Notes: generated by a model not told the origin, from the sequence alone. A stretch of 37,191 nucleotides of DNA from Roseovarius sp. (GCA_016278295.1 JADQCC010000173.1:1-37191), one strand, 5' to 3'. Counted from the first letter of the stretch, positions 25,816 to 33,603 are shown. Program-made: numbers and translations.

Positions 25816-26733
25816 ATGACCCCGATCTTTCGCTTCGACGGGATCTATACCCCCGTCATCACCCCCTACCATGCCGACGGCACGGTGAACCGCGACGCGC
25901 TCGGGCAGGTGATCGACCACCTGATCGGCAGCGGCGTGCATGGCCTCATCACCGGCGGCTCCACCGGCGAGAATTATGCCCAGACCGTGGCCGAGCGGGT
26001 GGAGCTTGCGCGGCTGACCCATGAGATGATCAAGGGCCGCGTGCCGCTGGTGATCGGTACCGGCGCGATGCTGACCGGCGATTCCATCGCCCTGGCCAAG
26101 GCCGCCCGCGAGATCGGCGCCGATGCGATCCTGCTCGCCTCGCCGCCCTATGCCGTGCCCACGGATCGCGAAAACGCCCTCAACGCGCTCGCCATCGACC
26201 GCGCGGCGGGCCTGCCGGTGATGCTCTACAACTATCCCGGCCGCACCGGCACGATGATGGGCGAGGAATTTCTCGACCGGGTCGGCCGCAGCCGCAATTT
26301 TTGCGGCATCAAGGAAAGCTCTGGCGATATCAATCGCGTCCACCTGCTGGCGCGCGACTACCCGCATATCCAGATGGGCTGCGGGATGGACGATCAGGCG
26401 CTCGAATTTTTTGCCTGGGGCGCGCCGTTCTGGGTCTGCGGCGGGTCGAACTTCCTGCCCGCCGAGCATATCGCGCTCTACAACGCCTGCGTGGTCGAGG
26501 GCGACTTCGCCAAGGGGCGGCGCATCATGTCGGCGATGCTGCCGCTGATGCGGGTGCTGGAGCAGGGCGGCAAATTCATCCAGACGATCAAGCACGGCGT
26601 GACCATGACCGGCATCGACGCAGGCGCCGTGCGCCCGCCCCTCAAGGGGCTCAACAAGGATGACAAGCGCGCATTGGAACAGGTGGTGCGCGTGCTGAAA
26701 ACCACCATCGCAACCATCACGGCGGAGGGCTGA
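25816..26733 (+). CDS. Dihydrodipicolinate synthase / N-acetylneuraminate lyase family enzyme
   Basis: A 305-residue TIM-barrel lyase or dehydratase of the DapA superfamily. It has the carboxylate-binding loop GGSTGE (47-52, where DapA has GTTGE), Tyr in YNYPGRTG (Y140) and the Schiff-base Lys in GIKESSGD (K166). Catabolic location and GntR control make true lysine-biosynthetic DapA unlikely. Members of this family act as dehydratases or deaminases in sugar-acid and hydroxyproline catabolism. GAGGA precedes the ATG at 25816; an in-frame ATG at 25804 would overlap that site. Three bases separate it from the aldehyde dehydrogenase gene. The precise substrate is unknown. Confidence 0.87.
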   Translation: MTPIFRFDGIYTPVITPYHADGTVNRDALGQVIDHLIGSGVHGLITGGSTGENYAQTVAERVELARLTHEMIKGRVPLVIGTGAMLTGDSIALAKAAREIGADAILLASPPYAVPTDRENALNALAIDRAAGLPVMLYNYPGRTGTMMGEEFLDRVGRSRNFCGIKESSGDINRVHLLARDYPHIQMGCGMDDQALEFFAWGAPFWVCGGSNFLPAEHIALYNACVVEGDFAKGRRIMSAMLPLMRVLEQGGKFIQTIKHGVTMTGIDAGAVRPPLKGLNKDDKRALEQVVRVLKTTIATITAEG

Positions 26734-26736
26734 GAC

Positions 26737-28233
26737 ATGGGTCTACTGACACGCGACGAATACGCGGCCATTGCCGCGACGCTCGACCTGCCTTCGGGCG
26801 CGTTCATCGACGGCGGCTATCGCCCGGCTATCTCGGGCAAGACATTCGCCACGCTGAACCCCGCCACCGGCGAGACGCTGGCTGAAATCGCCGCCTGCGG
26901 CGCCGGTGACGTTGATTTCGCGGTGGCCAAGGCGCGCGAGGCGTTTGACGATGGCCGCTGGTCGCGGCTGCATCCCTCCGCGCGCAAGGACGTGCTGATC
27001 CGCCTCGCCAAGCTGATGACCCGCAATGCGCGCGAGCTGGCGGTGATGGAGAGCCTCGATTCGGGCAAGACCATCTATGATTGCGAGACGGTCGATGTCC
27101 CCGAAACCATCCACTGCCTGAAATGGCACGCCGAGGCGATCGACAAGATCTACGATCAGGTCGCCCCCGCCTCGGACGATCACATCGCAATGGTCCTGCG
27201 CGAACCCATCGGCGTGGCGGGCCTCGTCCTGCCGTGGAACTTCCCGCTGCTGATGCTGGCGTGGAAAATCGGCCCGGCGCTGGCGGCGGGATGCTCGGTG
27301 ATCGTGAAACCGGCCGAGGAAACCTCGCTCACCGCGCTGCGCGTGGCCGAACTGGCGCATGAGGCGGGGCTGCCGCGCGGCGTGCTCAATGTGCTGCCCG
27401 GCAGCGGGCCAGAGGTGGGCGAGCCGCTGGGCCGCCACATGGATGTGGACATGGTGAGCTTCACCGGCTCCACAATCACCGGCAAGCGGTTCCTGGGCTA
27501 TTCGGGCGAGTCGAACGCCAAGGAGGTCGTGCTCGAAATGGGCGGCAAGAACCCCGCCATCGTCATGGACGATGCCGAGACCCTCGACCGCGTCGCCGCG
27601 CATATCGTGCAGGGCGCGTTCTGGAACATGGGCGAGAACTGTTCCGCCACCTCGCGCCTCATCGTGCACCGGGGCGTCAGGGACGCGCTGCTCGCGCGGA
27701 TCGAGGCCCACGCCCGCGAATGGGTCGTGGGCGACCCGCTCGACCCCGAAACCCGCGTCGGCGCGCTGGTGAGCGAAGGCCACTACAAGAAGGTCTGCGG
27801 CTATCTCGATCAGGCCGAAAACATCGTTTTCGGCGGCAAGGCAGAGAACGGCTTCGTCGCGCCGACGGTGGTCATGCTCCCCGGCAACGACCACCCCCTG
27901 GCCCGCGAGGAAATCTTCGGCCCCATCCTGAGCGTGATCGAGGTGAGCACATTCGACGAGGCCATCGCGGTGGCCAACGACACCGATTACGGCCTCTGCG
28001 CCGCGCTCTTCACCGCCAATGCCAAGCGCGCCATCCGCGGCGCGCGGATGCTGCGGGCGGGCACCGTGACCGTCAACAGCTTCGGCGAGGGCGATATCTC
28101 CACGCCGTTTGGCGGCTACAAGCAGTCGGGCTTCGGCGGGCGCGACAACGGGCTGCACGCCCATGATCAGTACACCCGGATCAAGACCATCTGGCTCGAT
28201 CTCGCCGACGACGCGGACGAGGCGGTGGATTGA
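26737..28233 (+). CDS. NAD(P)-dependent aldehyde dehydrogenase
   Basis: A 498-residue enzyme of the aldehyde dehydrogenase superfamily, oxidising an aldehyde to its acid. Catalytic residues are N168 (LPWNFP), E267 (LEMGGKNP) and C302 (GENCSATS). In length and N-terminal style it resembles gamma-glutamyl-gamma-aminobutyraldehyde dehydrogenase (PuuC) and other omega-amino or semialdehyde dehydrogenases. In this operon it would follow the FAD oxidase, which can yield an aldehyde from an amine, or the DapA-family enzyme, which can yield an oxo-acid semialdehyde. Its stop overlaps the TTG start of the next gene. Confidence 0.9.
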   Translation: MGLLTRDEYAAIAATLDLPSGAFIDGGYRPAISGKTFATLNPATGETLAEIAACGAGDVDFAVAKAREAFDDGRWSRLHPSARKDVLIRLAKLMTRNARELAVMESLDSGKTIYDCETVDVPETIHCLKWHAEAIDKIYDQVAPASDDHIAMVLREPIGVAGLVLPWNFPLLMLAWKIGPALAAGCSVIVKPAEETSLTALRVAELAHEAGLPRGVLNVLPGSGPEVGEPLGRHMDVDMVSFTGSTITGKRFLGYSGESNAKEVVLEMGGKNPAIVMDDAETLDRVAAHIVQGAFWNMGENCSATSRLIVHRGVRDALLARIEAHAREWVVGDPLDPETRVGALVSEGHYKKVCGYLDQAENIVFGGKAENGFVAPTVVMLPGNDHPLAREEIFGPILSVIEVSTFDEAIAVANDTDYGLCAALFTANAKRAIRGARMLRAGTVTVNSFGEGDISTPFGGYKQSGFGGRDNGLHAHDQYTRIKTIWLDLADDADEAVD

Positions 28234-29570
28234 GCGGTTACCGCGCCACAACCACCCCGCGCCACCTCGGGCCCGCCGCCTGGAACGCGATCCTGCCCGC
28301 GCAAGGGGCGGCGCATCCGCTCGACGGCACCGCCACCGCCGATTTTGCCGTGATCGGCGCGGGGTTTGCCGGGCTGTCGGCGGCGCGGCGGCTGACCCAG
28401 CTTGCCCCCGGCGCGCGCATTGCGGTGCTGGAGGCGGGCCGCGTGGCCGAGGGCGCGGCGGGCCGCAACTCGGGCTTCATGATCGACCTGCCGCACGAGC
28501 TGACCAGCGAGGATTACGCCGGGACCGGCGATGATCGCGCGATGATCGCGCTCAACCGCATGGCGCAGGAATTCGGGCGCGCCGCGGTCATGGAGTATGG
28601 CATAGACCCCGCGTTCTTCGACCAATGCGGCAAGGTGAACGGCGCGGCGAGCGAGACGGCGCACGCCCATAACGAAAGCTACGCCCGCCACCTCGCCAGC
28701 CTCGGCGAGCCCTCAAAGATGCTCGACGCGCAGGCGATGCAGCAATTGACCGGCAGCCCGCATTACCGCTCGGGCCTCTACACCCCCGGCACGGTCATGT
28801 TGCAGCCTGCGGGTTATGTGCGTGGGCTGGCGCGCGGGCTACGGCGCGCGGGCGTCGCGATCCATGAGCAGAGCCCGGTCACGGGCCTCACCCGGCAGGG
28901 CGACGCGTGGCGGGTAGAGACCGCCAAGGGCCGGCTGAGCGCGGGCAAGGTGATCCTGACGGTGAACGGCCATCTGGAAAGTTTCGGCATCGCGCGCGGA
29001 CGGCTGATGCAGGTGTTTCTCTTCGCCACCATGACGCCCGACCTCGATGCGGACACGCTTTCCCGCCTCGGTGGCCGATCCCGATGGGGCGTCACCCCCT
29101 CCGACCCGATGGGCACCACCATGCGCCGGATCGACACGGGCCAGGGCGGCAACCGGATCGTCACCCGCACCTGCGCCGCGCTGCGTCCGGGCTTGCGCGC
29201 GACCGAGGCGGATATGGCCCGCGCCGCCCGCGTGATGCAGCGCAAGTTCGACCAGCGCTTCCCGCAGCTTGCCGGGCTGCGGATGGAGCACGCCTGGGCC
29301 GGGCACCTGTGCCTGAGCCTCAACGGCGTATCGGTGATGCACGAGATCGAGCCGGGGCTTTACGCGGGCTGCGTGCAGAACGGGCTGGGCACCGCGCGCG
29401 GCACGCTGACGGGGATGGGCGCGGCAGAGCTGGCCTGCGGCACCACGAGCGCCATCACCCGTCATTTCACCGCAGAGGACCCGCCCAAACGCCTGCCGCC
29501 ACAGCCGTTCGCCGAGATCGGGGCCAACGCGGTGCTGCGCTGGAAGGAATGGCGCGCGGGCGCAGAGTGA
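28230..29570 (+). CDS. FAD-dependent amine oxidoreductase (DAO family)
   Basis: A 446-residue flavoprotein of the D-amino-acid oxidase superfamily, in the same broad group as PuuB/OrdL. The FAD loop VIGAGFAGLSAARRL is at about 41-55, followed by a GxxGRNSGFM segment (AAGRNSGFM) that often carries or sits near the flavin. The C-terminal NGLGTARGTLTGMGAAEL contacts FAD. The substrate is likely a secondary or primary amine, such as an N-methylated amino acid. The start is TTG at 28230, overlapping the previous stop (TTGA), with GAGGCGG upstream; no in-frame ATG occurs near the N-terminus. Last gene of the GntR operon. Confidence 0.87.
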   Translation: MSGYRATTTPRHLGPAAWNAILPAQGAAHPLDGTATADFAVIGAGFAGLSAARRLTQLAPGARIAVLEAGRVAEGAAGRNSGFMIDLPHELTSEDYAGTGDDRAMIALNRMAQEFGRAAVMEYGIDPAFFDQCGKVNGAASETAHAHNESYARHLASLGEPSKMLDAQAMQQLTGSPHYRSGLYTPGTVMLQPAGYVRGLARGLRRAGVAIHEQSPVTGLTRQGDAWRVETAKGRLSAGKVILTVNGHLESFGIARGRLMQVFLFATMTPDLDADTLSRLGGRSRWGVTPSDPMGTTMRRIDTGQGGNRIVTRTCAALRPGLRATEADMARAARVMQRKFDQRFPQLAGLRMEHAWAGHLCLSLNGVSVMHEIEPGLYAGCVQNGLGTARGTLTGMGAAELACGTTSAITRHFTAEDPPKRLPPQPFAEIGANAVLRWKEWRAGAE

Positions 29571-29633
29571 CGGGGGCGCCGCCCCCGTCGCCCTTGCGGG
29601 CGACTCCCCCGGGATATTTGGGGCAAGATGAAG
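29571..29633 (+). repeat. Rhodobacterales-type intergenic repeat with two hairpins
   Basis: CGGGGGC-GCC-GCCCCCG (29571-29587) and TCGCCC-TTGC-GGGCGA (29588-29603) form two adjacent stems, followed by a single-stranded tail, CTCCCCCGGGATATTTGGGG then CAAGATGAAG (29604-29633). From memory, very similar tails follow many genes in Rhodobacteraceae genomes. It begins immediately after the oxidase stop codon and may end or stabilise that transcript. Confidence 0.6.
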
Positions 29634-29640
29634 CCAAGGG

Positions 29641-29665
29641 AAAACGCCCGCCGCGAGGGGCGGGC
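29641..29665 (-). terminator. Terminator of the methyltransferase gene
   Basis: Read on the minus strand: GCCCGCC, loop CCTCGC, GGCGGGC, then GTTTTC. The plus-strand stem is 29646-29652 with 29659-29665. It lies 18 bases past the stop of the minus-strand gene and shares its core with the hairpins at 2731 and 11420. Confidence 0.78.
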
Positions 29666-29683
29666 CAGGTCAGCGAGGATGTC

Positions 29684-31237
29684 TCAGTACTCTTGGTTGA
29701 GCGCGTCGGCGGCCGGGATCTCGCGCTCACGCCGCGCGATATAGTCGAGCAGCGCCTCGTTCACACCGTCGTCGAGCCTGGGCTCCTCATAGGCATCGAG
29801 CATCCGACGCGCATGGGCCAGCGCGCGTTCGGTGATCTCTTTCGATCCATCCGCCACCCATTGCTCGATCGAGTTGTTGTCGAACAGCTCGGGCATGAAG
29901 AACGCGGTCTGGAAATTCTCCTGCGTGTGCGGATGCCCGAGGTAATGCCCGCCCGGCCCGACATCGGGGATCGCCGCGAGCGCCTCCTCGAAATCGCCCC
30001 ATTGTGGCCCCGAGGCCATGCGATGCGCCATCGCGCATTGCTCTGCATCCACCACGAACTTGGCGACGGAACAGTGCATCCCCGCCTCGTTCCAGCCCGC
30101 CGAATGCCAGATATAGTTGGCCCCGGCATGGATCACCGCCGACAGCGTCGTGGCGCTCTCGTAGCCTGCCTGTGCATCGAAGGTCTTGGCGCCGCCGAGC
30201 GTGTTGGATGTGCGCCACGGCACGCCGTAGAACCGTGCCATCTGCCCGATCATGAAATTCATCAGGCTGATTTCCGGCGTCCCCGCCATCGGCGCGCCGG
30301 ATTTCATGCTGACGGTCGAGAGGTAGTGGCCATAGATCGCCGGACAGCCGCGCCGGATCACCTGCGTGTAGGCCAGCGCCGACAGCGCCTCGGCGTTGAG
30401 CTGCGCCACGGTGGCGGGCACCGAGGCCGGAGTATTCGCCCCGCCCAGCACGAAAGGCGAGCACAGCACCGGCTGGTTGCGGCGGCAAAAGGCGCGCATC
30501 GCGCCCAGCATCGTCTCGTCCCAGACCAGCGGCGAGTTGCCGTTGCAATTGCCGGTGGTGACCGGGTGCTCCTCCATGAAATCCGCGCCGAAGAGGATCG
30601 CGCACATCTCCATCACGTCCTCGGCGTTCTTCGGCGAGGTCGTCATCCCCATGAAGGTCTTGTCCGAGTGCTTCATCGACGAATAGGTGATGCGCAGGTG
30701 CCGCTGGCTGATCGGGTGATCGTAGGGTTCGACGATGTGATGCGCGCTGGAATGCAGGGCGGGCATCATGTGGCTCAGCTTGTGAAACATCGCCAGATCG
30801 GCCATCATCGGGTTGCGCCGCACGTCGTCGAGGTCGCGCAGATAGGGCGCGCCGGTCATCGGCACAAAGATCGAATGCGGCCCGCCGAGCGCCACGTTCT
30901 TGCGCGGATCGCGGGCGTGATAGGTGAAATCCGCCGGGATCGTGGCGATCAGGTCGCGGATCAGGCCGCGGTCGAGATAGACGCGCTCGCCCGCCACCCT
31001 GGCGCCCGCGCGCTTCCAGTCCGCAAGGGCGATCTCGTCACGAAACACCACGCCCACGTTTTCGAGGATATCCATCGACGCCGCGTCGATACGCGCGATC
31101 TGGTCGGGGTCCATGACCTCGCAGGTGGGCAGGGCACGGGTCAGACCGGGCAGCATGTCGAACTTGGGCGTGCTGCGGCTGGTGCGTCTTGCGGCGCGCC
31201 CGCCCAAGCGGCTGCGGGGCTTGGTCATGGCTGTCAT
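29684..31237 (-). CDS. Trimethylamine methyltransferase (MttB) family protein, non-pyrrolysine type
   Basis: A 517-residue member of the MttB superfamily (COG5598), whose characterised members transfer a methyl group from quaternary or tertiary amines to a corrinoid protein. It has an Arg-rich N-terminus and family segments such as ILENVGVVF, TYHARDP, TTGNCNGNSPL and AGANYIWHSAGW. The reading frame has no internal amber codon, so pyrrolysine is absent, as in the glycine-betaine, proline-betaine and carnitine demethylases. No corrinoid protein or activating protein gene is nearby. I chose the ATG at 31237, with AAGGAGAC upstream; the longer frame to 31411 lacks a site. It converges on the FAD oxidase operon and probably serves the same pathway. 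Confidence 0.87.
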   Translation of the reverse strand: MTAMTKPRSRLGGRAARRTSRSTPKFDMLPGLTRALPTCEVMDPDQIARIDAASMDILENVGVVFRDEIALADWKRAGARVAGERVYLDRGLIRDLIATIPADFTYHARDPRKNVALGGPHSIFVPMTGAPYLRDLDDVRRNPMMADLAMFHKLSHMMPALHSSAHHIVEPYDHPISQRHLRITYSSMKHSDKTFMGMTTSPKNAEDVMEMCAILFGADFMEEHPVTTGNCNGNSPLVWDETMLGAMRAFCRRNQPVLCSPFVLGGANTPASVPATVAQLNAEALSALAYTQVIRRGCPAIYGHYLSTVSMKSGAPMAGTPEISLMNFMIGQMARFYGVPWRTSNTLGGAKTFDAQAGYESATTLSAVIHAGANYIWHSAGWNEAGMHCSVAKFVVDAEQCAMAHRMASGPQWGDFEEALAAIPDVGPGGHYLGHPHTQENFQTAFFMPELFDNNSIEQWVADGSKEITERALAHARRMLDAYEEPRLDDGVNEALLDYIARREREIPAADALNQEY

Positions 31238-31293
31238 GGCGTGTCTCCTTCTGCCTGCCATGATGCGGAAGCGCCGCGCGCACCGCGTGCAGC

Positions 31294-31318
31294 TTTGCGA
31301 AACGCTTTTGCAGAAAGC
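31294..31318. promoter_or_regulatory. Repeat pair upstream of the methyltransferase gene, possible operator
   Basis: TTTGCGAAACGC (31294-31305) and TTTGCAGAAAGC (31307-31318) are imperfect direct repeats (9 of 12 bases match) with a 13-base period. GCTTT (31304-31308) and AAAGC (31314-31318) also form an inverted repeat. It lies 57-81 bases before the methyltransferase start, where a regulator of the island could bind. Confidence 0.3.
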
Positions 31319-31414
31319 GACACGGGGCATCGGGCGGTCGTGCCCCTGTACGCTCGATGGGGGGCTTCTCTTGGCGGGATGTTTCGCGACCGGCCGCGAT
31401 TGCGCCACCATCCC

Positions 31415-31442
31415 TTGCTCCCGGCGATCAGGGCGCTACGAT
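31415..31442 (+). promoter_or_regulatory. Candidate promoter of the DUF1489 gene
   Basis: TTGCTC (31415-31420) and TACGAT (31437-31442) are separated by 16 bases, 23 bases before the GTG start. This is a reasonable sigma-70-like pair for this genome. Confidence 0.45.
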
Positions 31443-31465
31443 ATGTCGTGTAAAAGGGGATTCGC

Positions 31466-31891
31466 GTGGCACTGAACCTGATCAAGCTGAGCGTCGGCAC
31501 CTCTTCGGTCGAGGATCTTGCCGCGTGGCAGGGCTCGGCCCGTGCCAAGGGGCCGGATGGTCTCCCCCGGCATGTCACCCGCATGTGGCCCCGTCGTGCC
31601 GAGGAATTGCTCGACGGTGGCTCGATCTACTGGGTCATTCAGGGGCTGGTGCAATGCCGCCAGCGCATCCTGCGGCTTGACGAGGTGATCGGCAGCGACG
31701 GTATCCGCCGCTGCGCCATCGTGCTCGACGCTGCCCTGACCCGCACCGCCACCGCGCGCAAGCGCCCGTTCCAGGGCTGGCGTTATCTGCCGCCCGGCGA
31801 CACGCCCCCCGATCTCTCGCGCTCGCGCGAGAACGACGACAGCCTGCCACCGGAGCTTTCGAGCGCGCTCGCGGATATCGGCGTGATCTGA
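31466..31891 (+). CDS. DUF1489 family protein
   Basis: A 141-residue soluble protein of the DUF1489 family, widespread and conserved in alphaproteobacteria. It begins MALNLIKLSVGTSSVEDL and has the family segments HVTRMWPRRAEELLDGGSIYWVIQG (about 36-60) and RPFQGWRYL (about 99-107). The GTG at 31466 is preceded by AAAGGGGA at 5 bases. No function is established to my knowledge. It stands between the divergent methyltransferase gene and the outer-membrane protein genes, and is probably a single-gene transcript. Confidence 0.88.
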   Translation: MALNLIKLSVGTSSVEDLAAWQGSARAKGPDGLPRHVTRMWPRRAEELLDGGSIYWVIQGLVQCRQRILRLDEVIGSDGIRRCAIVLDAALTRTATARKRPFQGWRYLPPGDTPPDLSRSRENDDSLPPELSSALADIGVI

Positions 31892-31917
31892 GCGCCTCTC
31901 GCGTCACTCACCGTCAC

Positions 31918-31949
31918 TTGACGACGCGCGACCGCAATGTTCATTGCGG
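31918..31949 (+). promoter_or_regulatory. Promoter element and hairpin before the first outer-membrane gene
   Basis: TTGACG (31918-31923) is a good -35 hexamer. CCGCAAT (31932-31938), loop GTTC, ATTGCGG (31943-31949) is a perfect 7-base inverted repeat lying where the spacer and -10 would be. No U-run follows, so an operator is more likely than a terminator. Confidence 0.4.
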
Positions 31950-32003
31950 CCCCGCCCCCCTGTCCCCATCCTGTCAGAGACACGGAAACGAAAGGACAGG
32001 ATC

Positions 32004-32663
32004 ATGCGCTCCACCACTCTCGCGCTCGTTGCCGCCACCGCGCTTCCCCTCGCTGCCGTCCCGGCGCTGGCCCAGGGCACCGATACCGCGGCCCTGCCGC
32101 CCATTTTCGGTACGCAGCCCGACCTGAGCTTTGACACAGAGGCCGACGCCCCCGCGACGGGCAGCGGCTCGATCCTGTCCTCGCAGGGCATCGCGATCGG
32201 CGGGTCGGCGGACTGGACCGGCTTCTACGTCGGCGGTCAGCTTGGCTACGGCTTCGCCGAGTCCGACCTCACCAGCAGCGATGAAAGTTTCATGGGCGGC
32301 GTCACGCTGGGCTATGACCGCGATTTCGGAAACTGGGTGCTGGGCGGGGCGCTCGACTATGATTTCGCCGATGCCAATGTCGCCCCCGGAACCGATCTCG
32401 AAGAGGTGTTCCGCCTCAAGGTCCGTGGCGGCCCCAAGATCGACAGGGGCCTGCTTTACGGGGCGGCGGGTTGGGCCAATGCCGATACCAGCAACCTTGG
32501 CGACGATGATGGCTGGTTTATCGGCGGCGGCTACGAATACATGGTCAGCGACCGGTTCTCGGTCGGCGCCGAGGCGCTCTACCATCAGTTCGACAGCTTC
32601 AACGGCACCGGCAACGACATCGACTTCACGACATTGCAGGTGCGCGCCACGTTCCGCTTCTGA
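32004..32663 (+). CDS. Outer membrane beta-barrel protein (Omp25/Omp31-like), copy 1
   Basis: A 219-residue protein with a signal peptide (residues 1-23, ending PALAQ), an acidic linker of about 45 residues, then an eight-strand-type barrel beginning WTGFYVGGQLGYGF and ending with Phe (VRATFRF), the usual signal for outer-membrane insertion. Alternating aromatic and glycine-rich strands (VTLGYDRDFGNWVLGGALDY) match the alphaproteobacterial porin-like Omp25/31 family. AAAGGA lies 7 bases before the ATG at 32004. A second copy with strongly similar barrel motifs lies 278 bases downstream. The role is probably structural or in surface interaction; channel activity cannot be judged. Confidence 0.87.
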   Translation: MRSTTLALVAATALPLAAVPALAQGTDTAALPPIFGTQPDLSFDTEADAPATGSGSILSSQGIAIGGSADWTGFYVGGQLGYGFAESDLTSSDESFMGGVTLGYDRDFGNWVLGGALDYDFADANVAPGTDLEEVFRLKVRGGPKIDRGLLYGAAGWANADTSNLGDDDGWFIGGGYEYMVSDRFSVGAEALYHQFDSFNGTGNDIDFTTLQVRATFRF

Positions 32664-32797
32664 CCGGGATCGCCGCCCGGATGCCGCTGCCTTCAAGCGA
32701 GCGGGCGCAGATGATCCAGAGCCGTTGCGCACGGGCAACACCGGCGCGCGGAAATTCGCCCAAAGGCTCTGAAACTTCAGCGAAAAACCACCCATCA

Positions 32798-32813
32798 CCG
32801 GCTCATGAGCCGG
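32798..32813. promoter_or_regulatory. Perfect 16-base palindrome between the two outer-membrane genes
   Basis: CCGGCTCATGAGCCGG reads the same on both strands, with no spacer. It sits 18 bases before the -35 of the probable promoter of the second copy, a position suited to an activator or repressor dimer. No U-run follows, so termination is unlikely. Confidence 0.4.
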
Positions 32814-32830
32814 ATCGTGTTACACCCCCC

Positions 32831-32859
32831 TTGTCCATATTCAGGATGGCAACAATATT
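32831..32859 (+). promoter_or_regulatory. Candidate promoter of the second outer-membrane gene
   Basis: TTGTCC (32831-32836) and AATATT (32854-32859) are 17 bases apart. The transcript would have a leader of roughly 75 bases before the ATG at 32942. Confidence 0.45.
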
Positions 32860-32893
32860 CTCGGAGACGGTCGGGACAATGACCGCCGGACAG

Positions 32894-32907
32894 GGGCCGC
32901 AAGGCCC
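32894..32907 (+). other. Leader hairpin of the second outer-membrane gene
   Basis: GGGCC (32894-32898), GCAA tetraloop, GGCCC (32903-32907). GNRA loops on G+C stems are very stable. It lies in the predicted 5' leader and may stabilise this mRNA, as known for abundant outer-membrane protein transcripts. Confidence 0.4.
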
Positions 32908-32941
32908 TGGTCACGAGTAGATGACAAGGAAAGGACGCAAC

Positions 32942-33541
32942 ATGTTCAAGACGACAACGGCGATCGCGACAGCCGCGGCTCTCACCGCCATGCCCGCTCT
33001 GGCAGGCGGCTTGACCAAGCCCACCTCGGAACCGGTGGTCGAGGTTCCGGCCCCGGCTCCTGCCGCTCCGCTCACTCCCAACTGGACCGGATTTTACGGC
33101 GGGGGTCAGCTTGGCTGGTCCTGGGTCGATACCGATATCGCCGGCGTGGATGGCGACGATCTCATCGGCGGCCTGGTCGCGGGCTACGACTATGACCTCG
33201 GCAACAACTGGGTCGTGGGCGGTGGCCTCGATTATGATTTCGCCGACATCGGCCTCTCGGGCACCACTGCCAGCGTCGAGAATATGGCCCGCGCCAAGCT
33301 GCGCGGCGGCTACAAGATCGGGCGGGGCCTCGCCTATGGCACCGGCGGCTATGCCTGGGCTGATACCGACAATATCGGCGACGGCGATGGCTGGTTCCTC
33401 GGCGGCGGCTACGAACATCTCGTCACCGAGAATATCTCGGTCGGCGGCGAGGTGCTCTATCACCAGTTCGACAACTTCGGAAACGTTAACACCGACGTTG
33501 AAGCAACGACCGCTCAGGTGCGGGCAACCTATCGGTTCTGA
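32942..33541 (+). CDS. Outer membrane beta-barrel protein (Omp25/Omp31-like), copy 2
   Basis: A 199-residue paralogue of the preceding gene: a signal peptide (1-21, ending PALA), a short Pro/Ala/Glu linker (EVPAPAPAAPL), then the barrel from NWTGFYGGGQLGWSW to the terminal VRATYRF. Shared blocks with copy 1 include LDYDFAD, DGWFxGGGYEH/Y and YHQFDxF at the same spacing, so tandem duplication is clear; the linkers differ. AAGGAAAGGA at 32928-32937 serves as ribosome site, and an upstream in-frame ATG at 32921 would read through it. It has its own candidate promoter and ends at a strong terminator. Confidence 0.88.
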   Translation: MFKTTTAIATAAALTAMPALAGGLTKPTSEPVVEVPAPAPAAPLTPNWTGFYGGGQLGWSWVDTDIAGVDGDDLIGGLVAGYDYDLGNNWVVGGGLDYDFADIGLSGTTASVENMARAKLRGGYKIGRGLAYGTGGYAWADTDNIGDGDGWFLGGGYEHLVTENISVGGEVLYHQFDNFGNVNTDVEATTAQVRATYRF

Positions 33542-33564
33542 GCCTGAACCTGTAGGTTCGCGCG

Positions 33565-33597
33565 CGGGCGGCTCCTTCCGGGGCCGCCCGTTTTCTT
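33565..33597 (+). terminator. Intrinsic terminator after the outer-membrane gene pair
   Basis: CGGGCGGC (33565-33572), a 10-base loop, GCCGCCCG (33583-33590), then TTTTCTT. The stem has 8 G+C-rich pairs. It separates the plus-strand gene from the convergent hisG. Confidence 0.88.
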
Positions 33598-33603
33598 GTC
33601 CGC

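Noticed and set aside
25057-26595. 512-codon minus-strand frame opposite the GntR and DapA-family genes
   Set aside because: Both plus-strand genes have strong motifs and ribosome sites; this is a codon-bias shadow.
29684-31237. Pyrrolysine-containing MttB
   Set aside because: The reading frame is uninterrupted by TAG over its full length, so the protein belongs to the non-pyrrolysine group.
28907-31453. 848-codon open frame on the plus strand
   Set aside because: It overlaps the end of the oxidase gene out of frame and runs antisense through the methyltransferase gene. It contains the terminator and repeat region and no family motifs.
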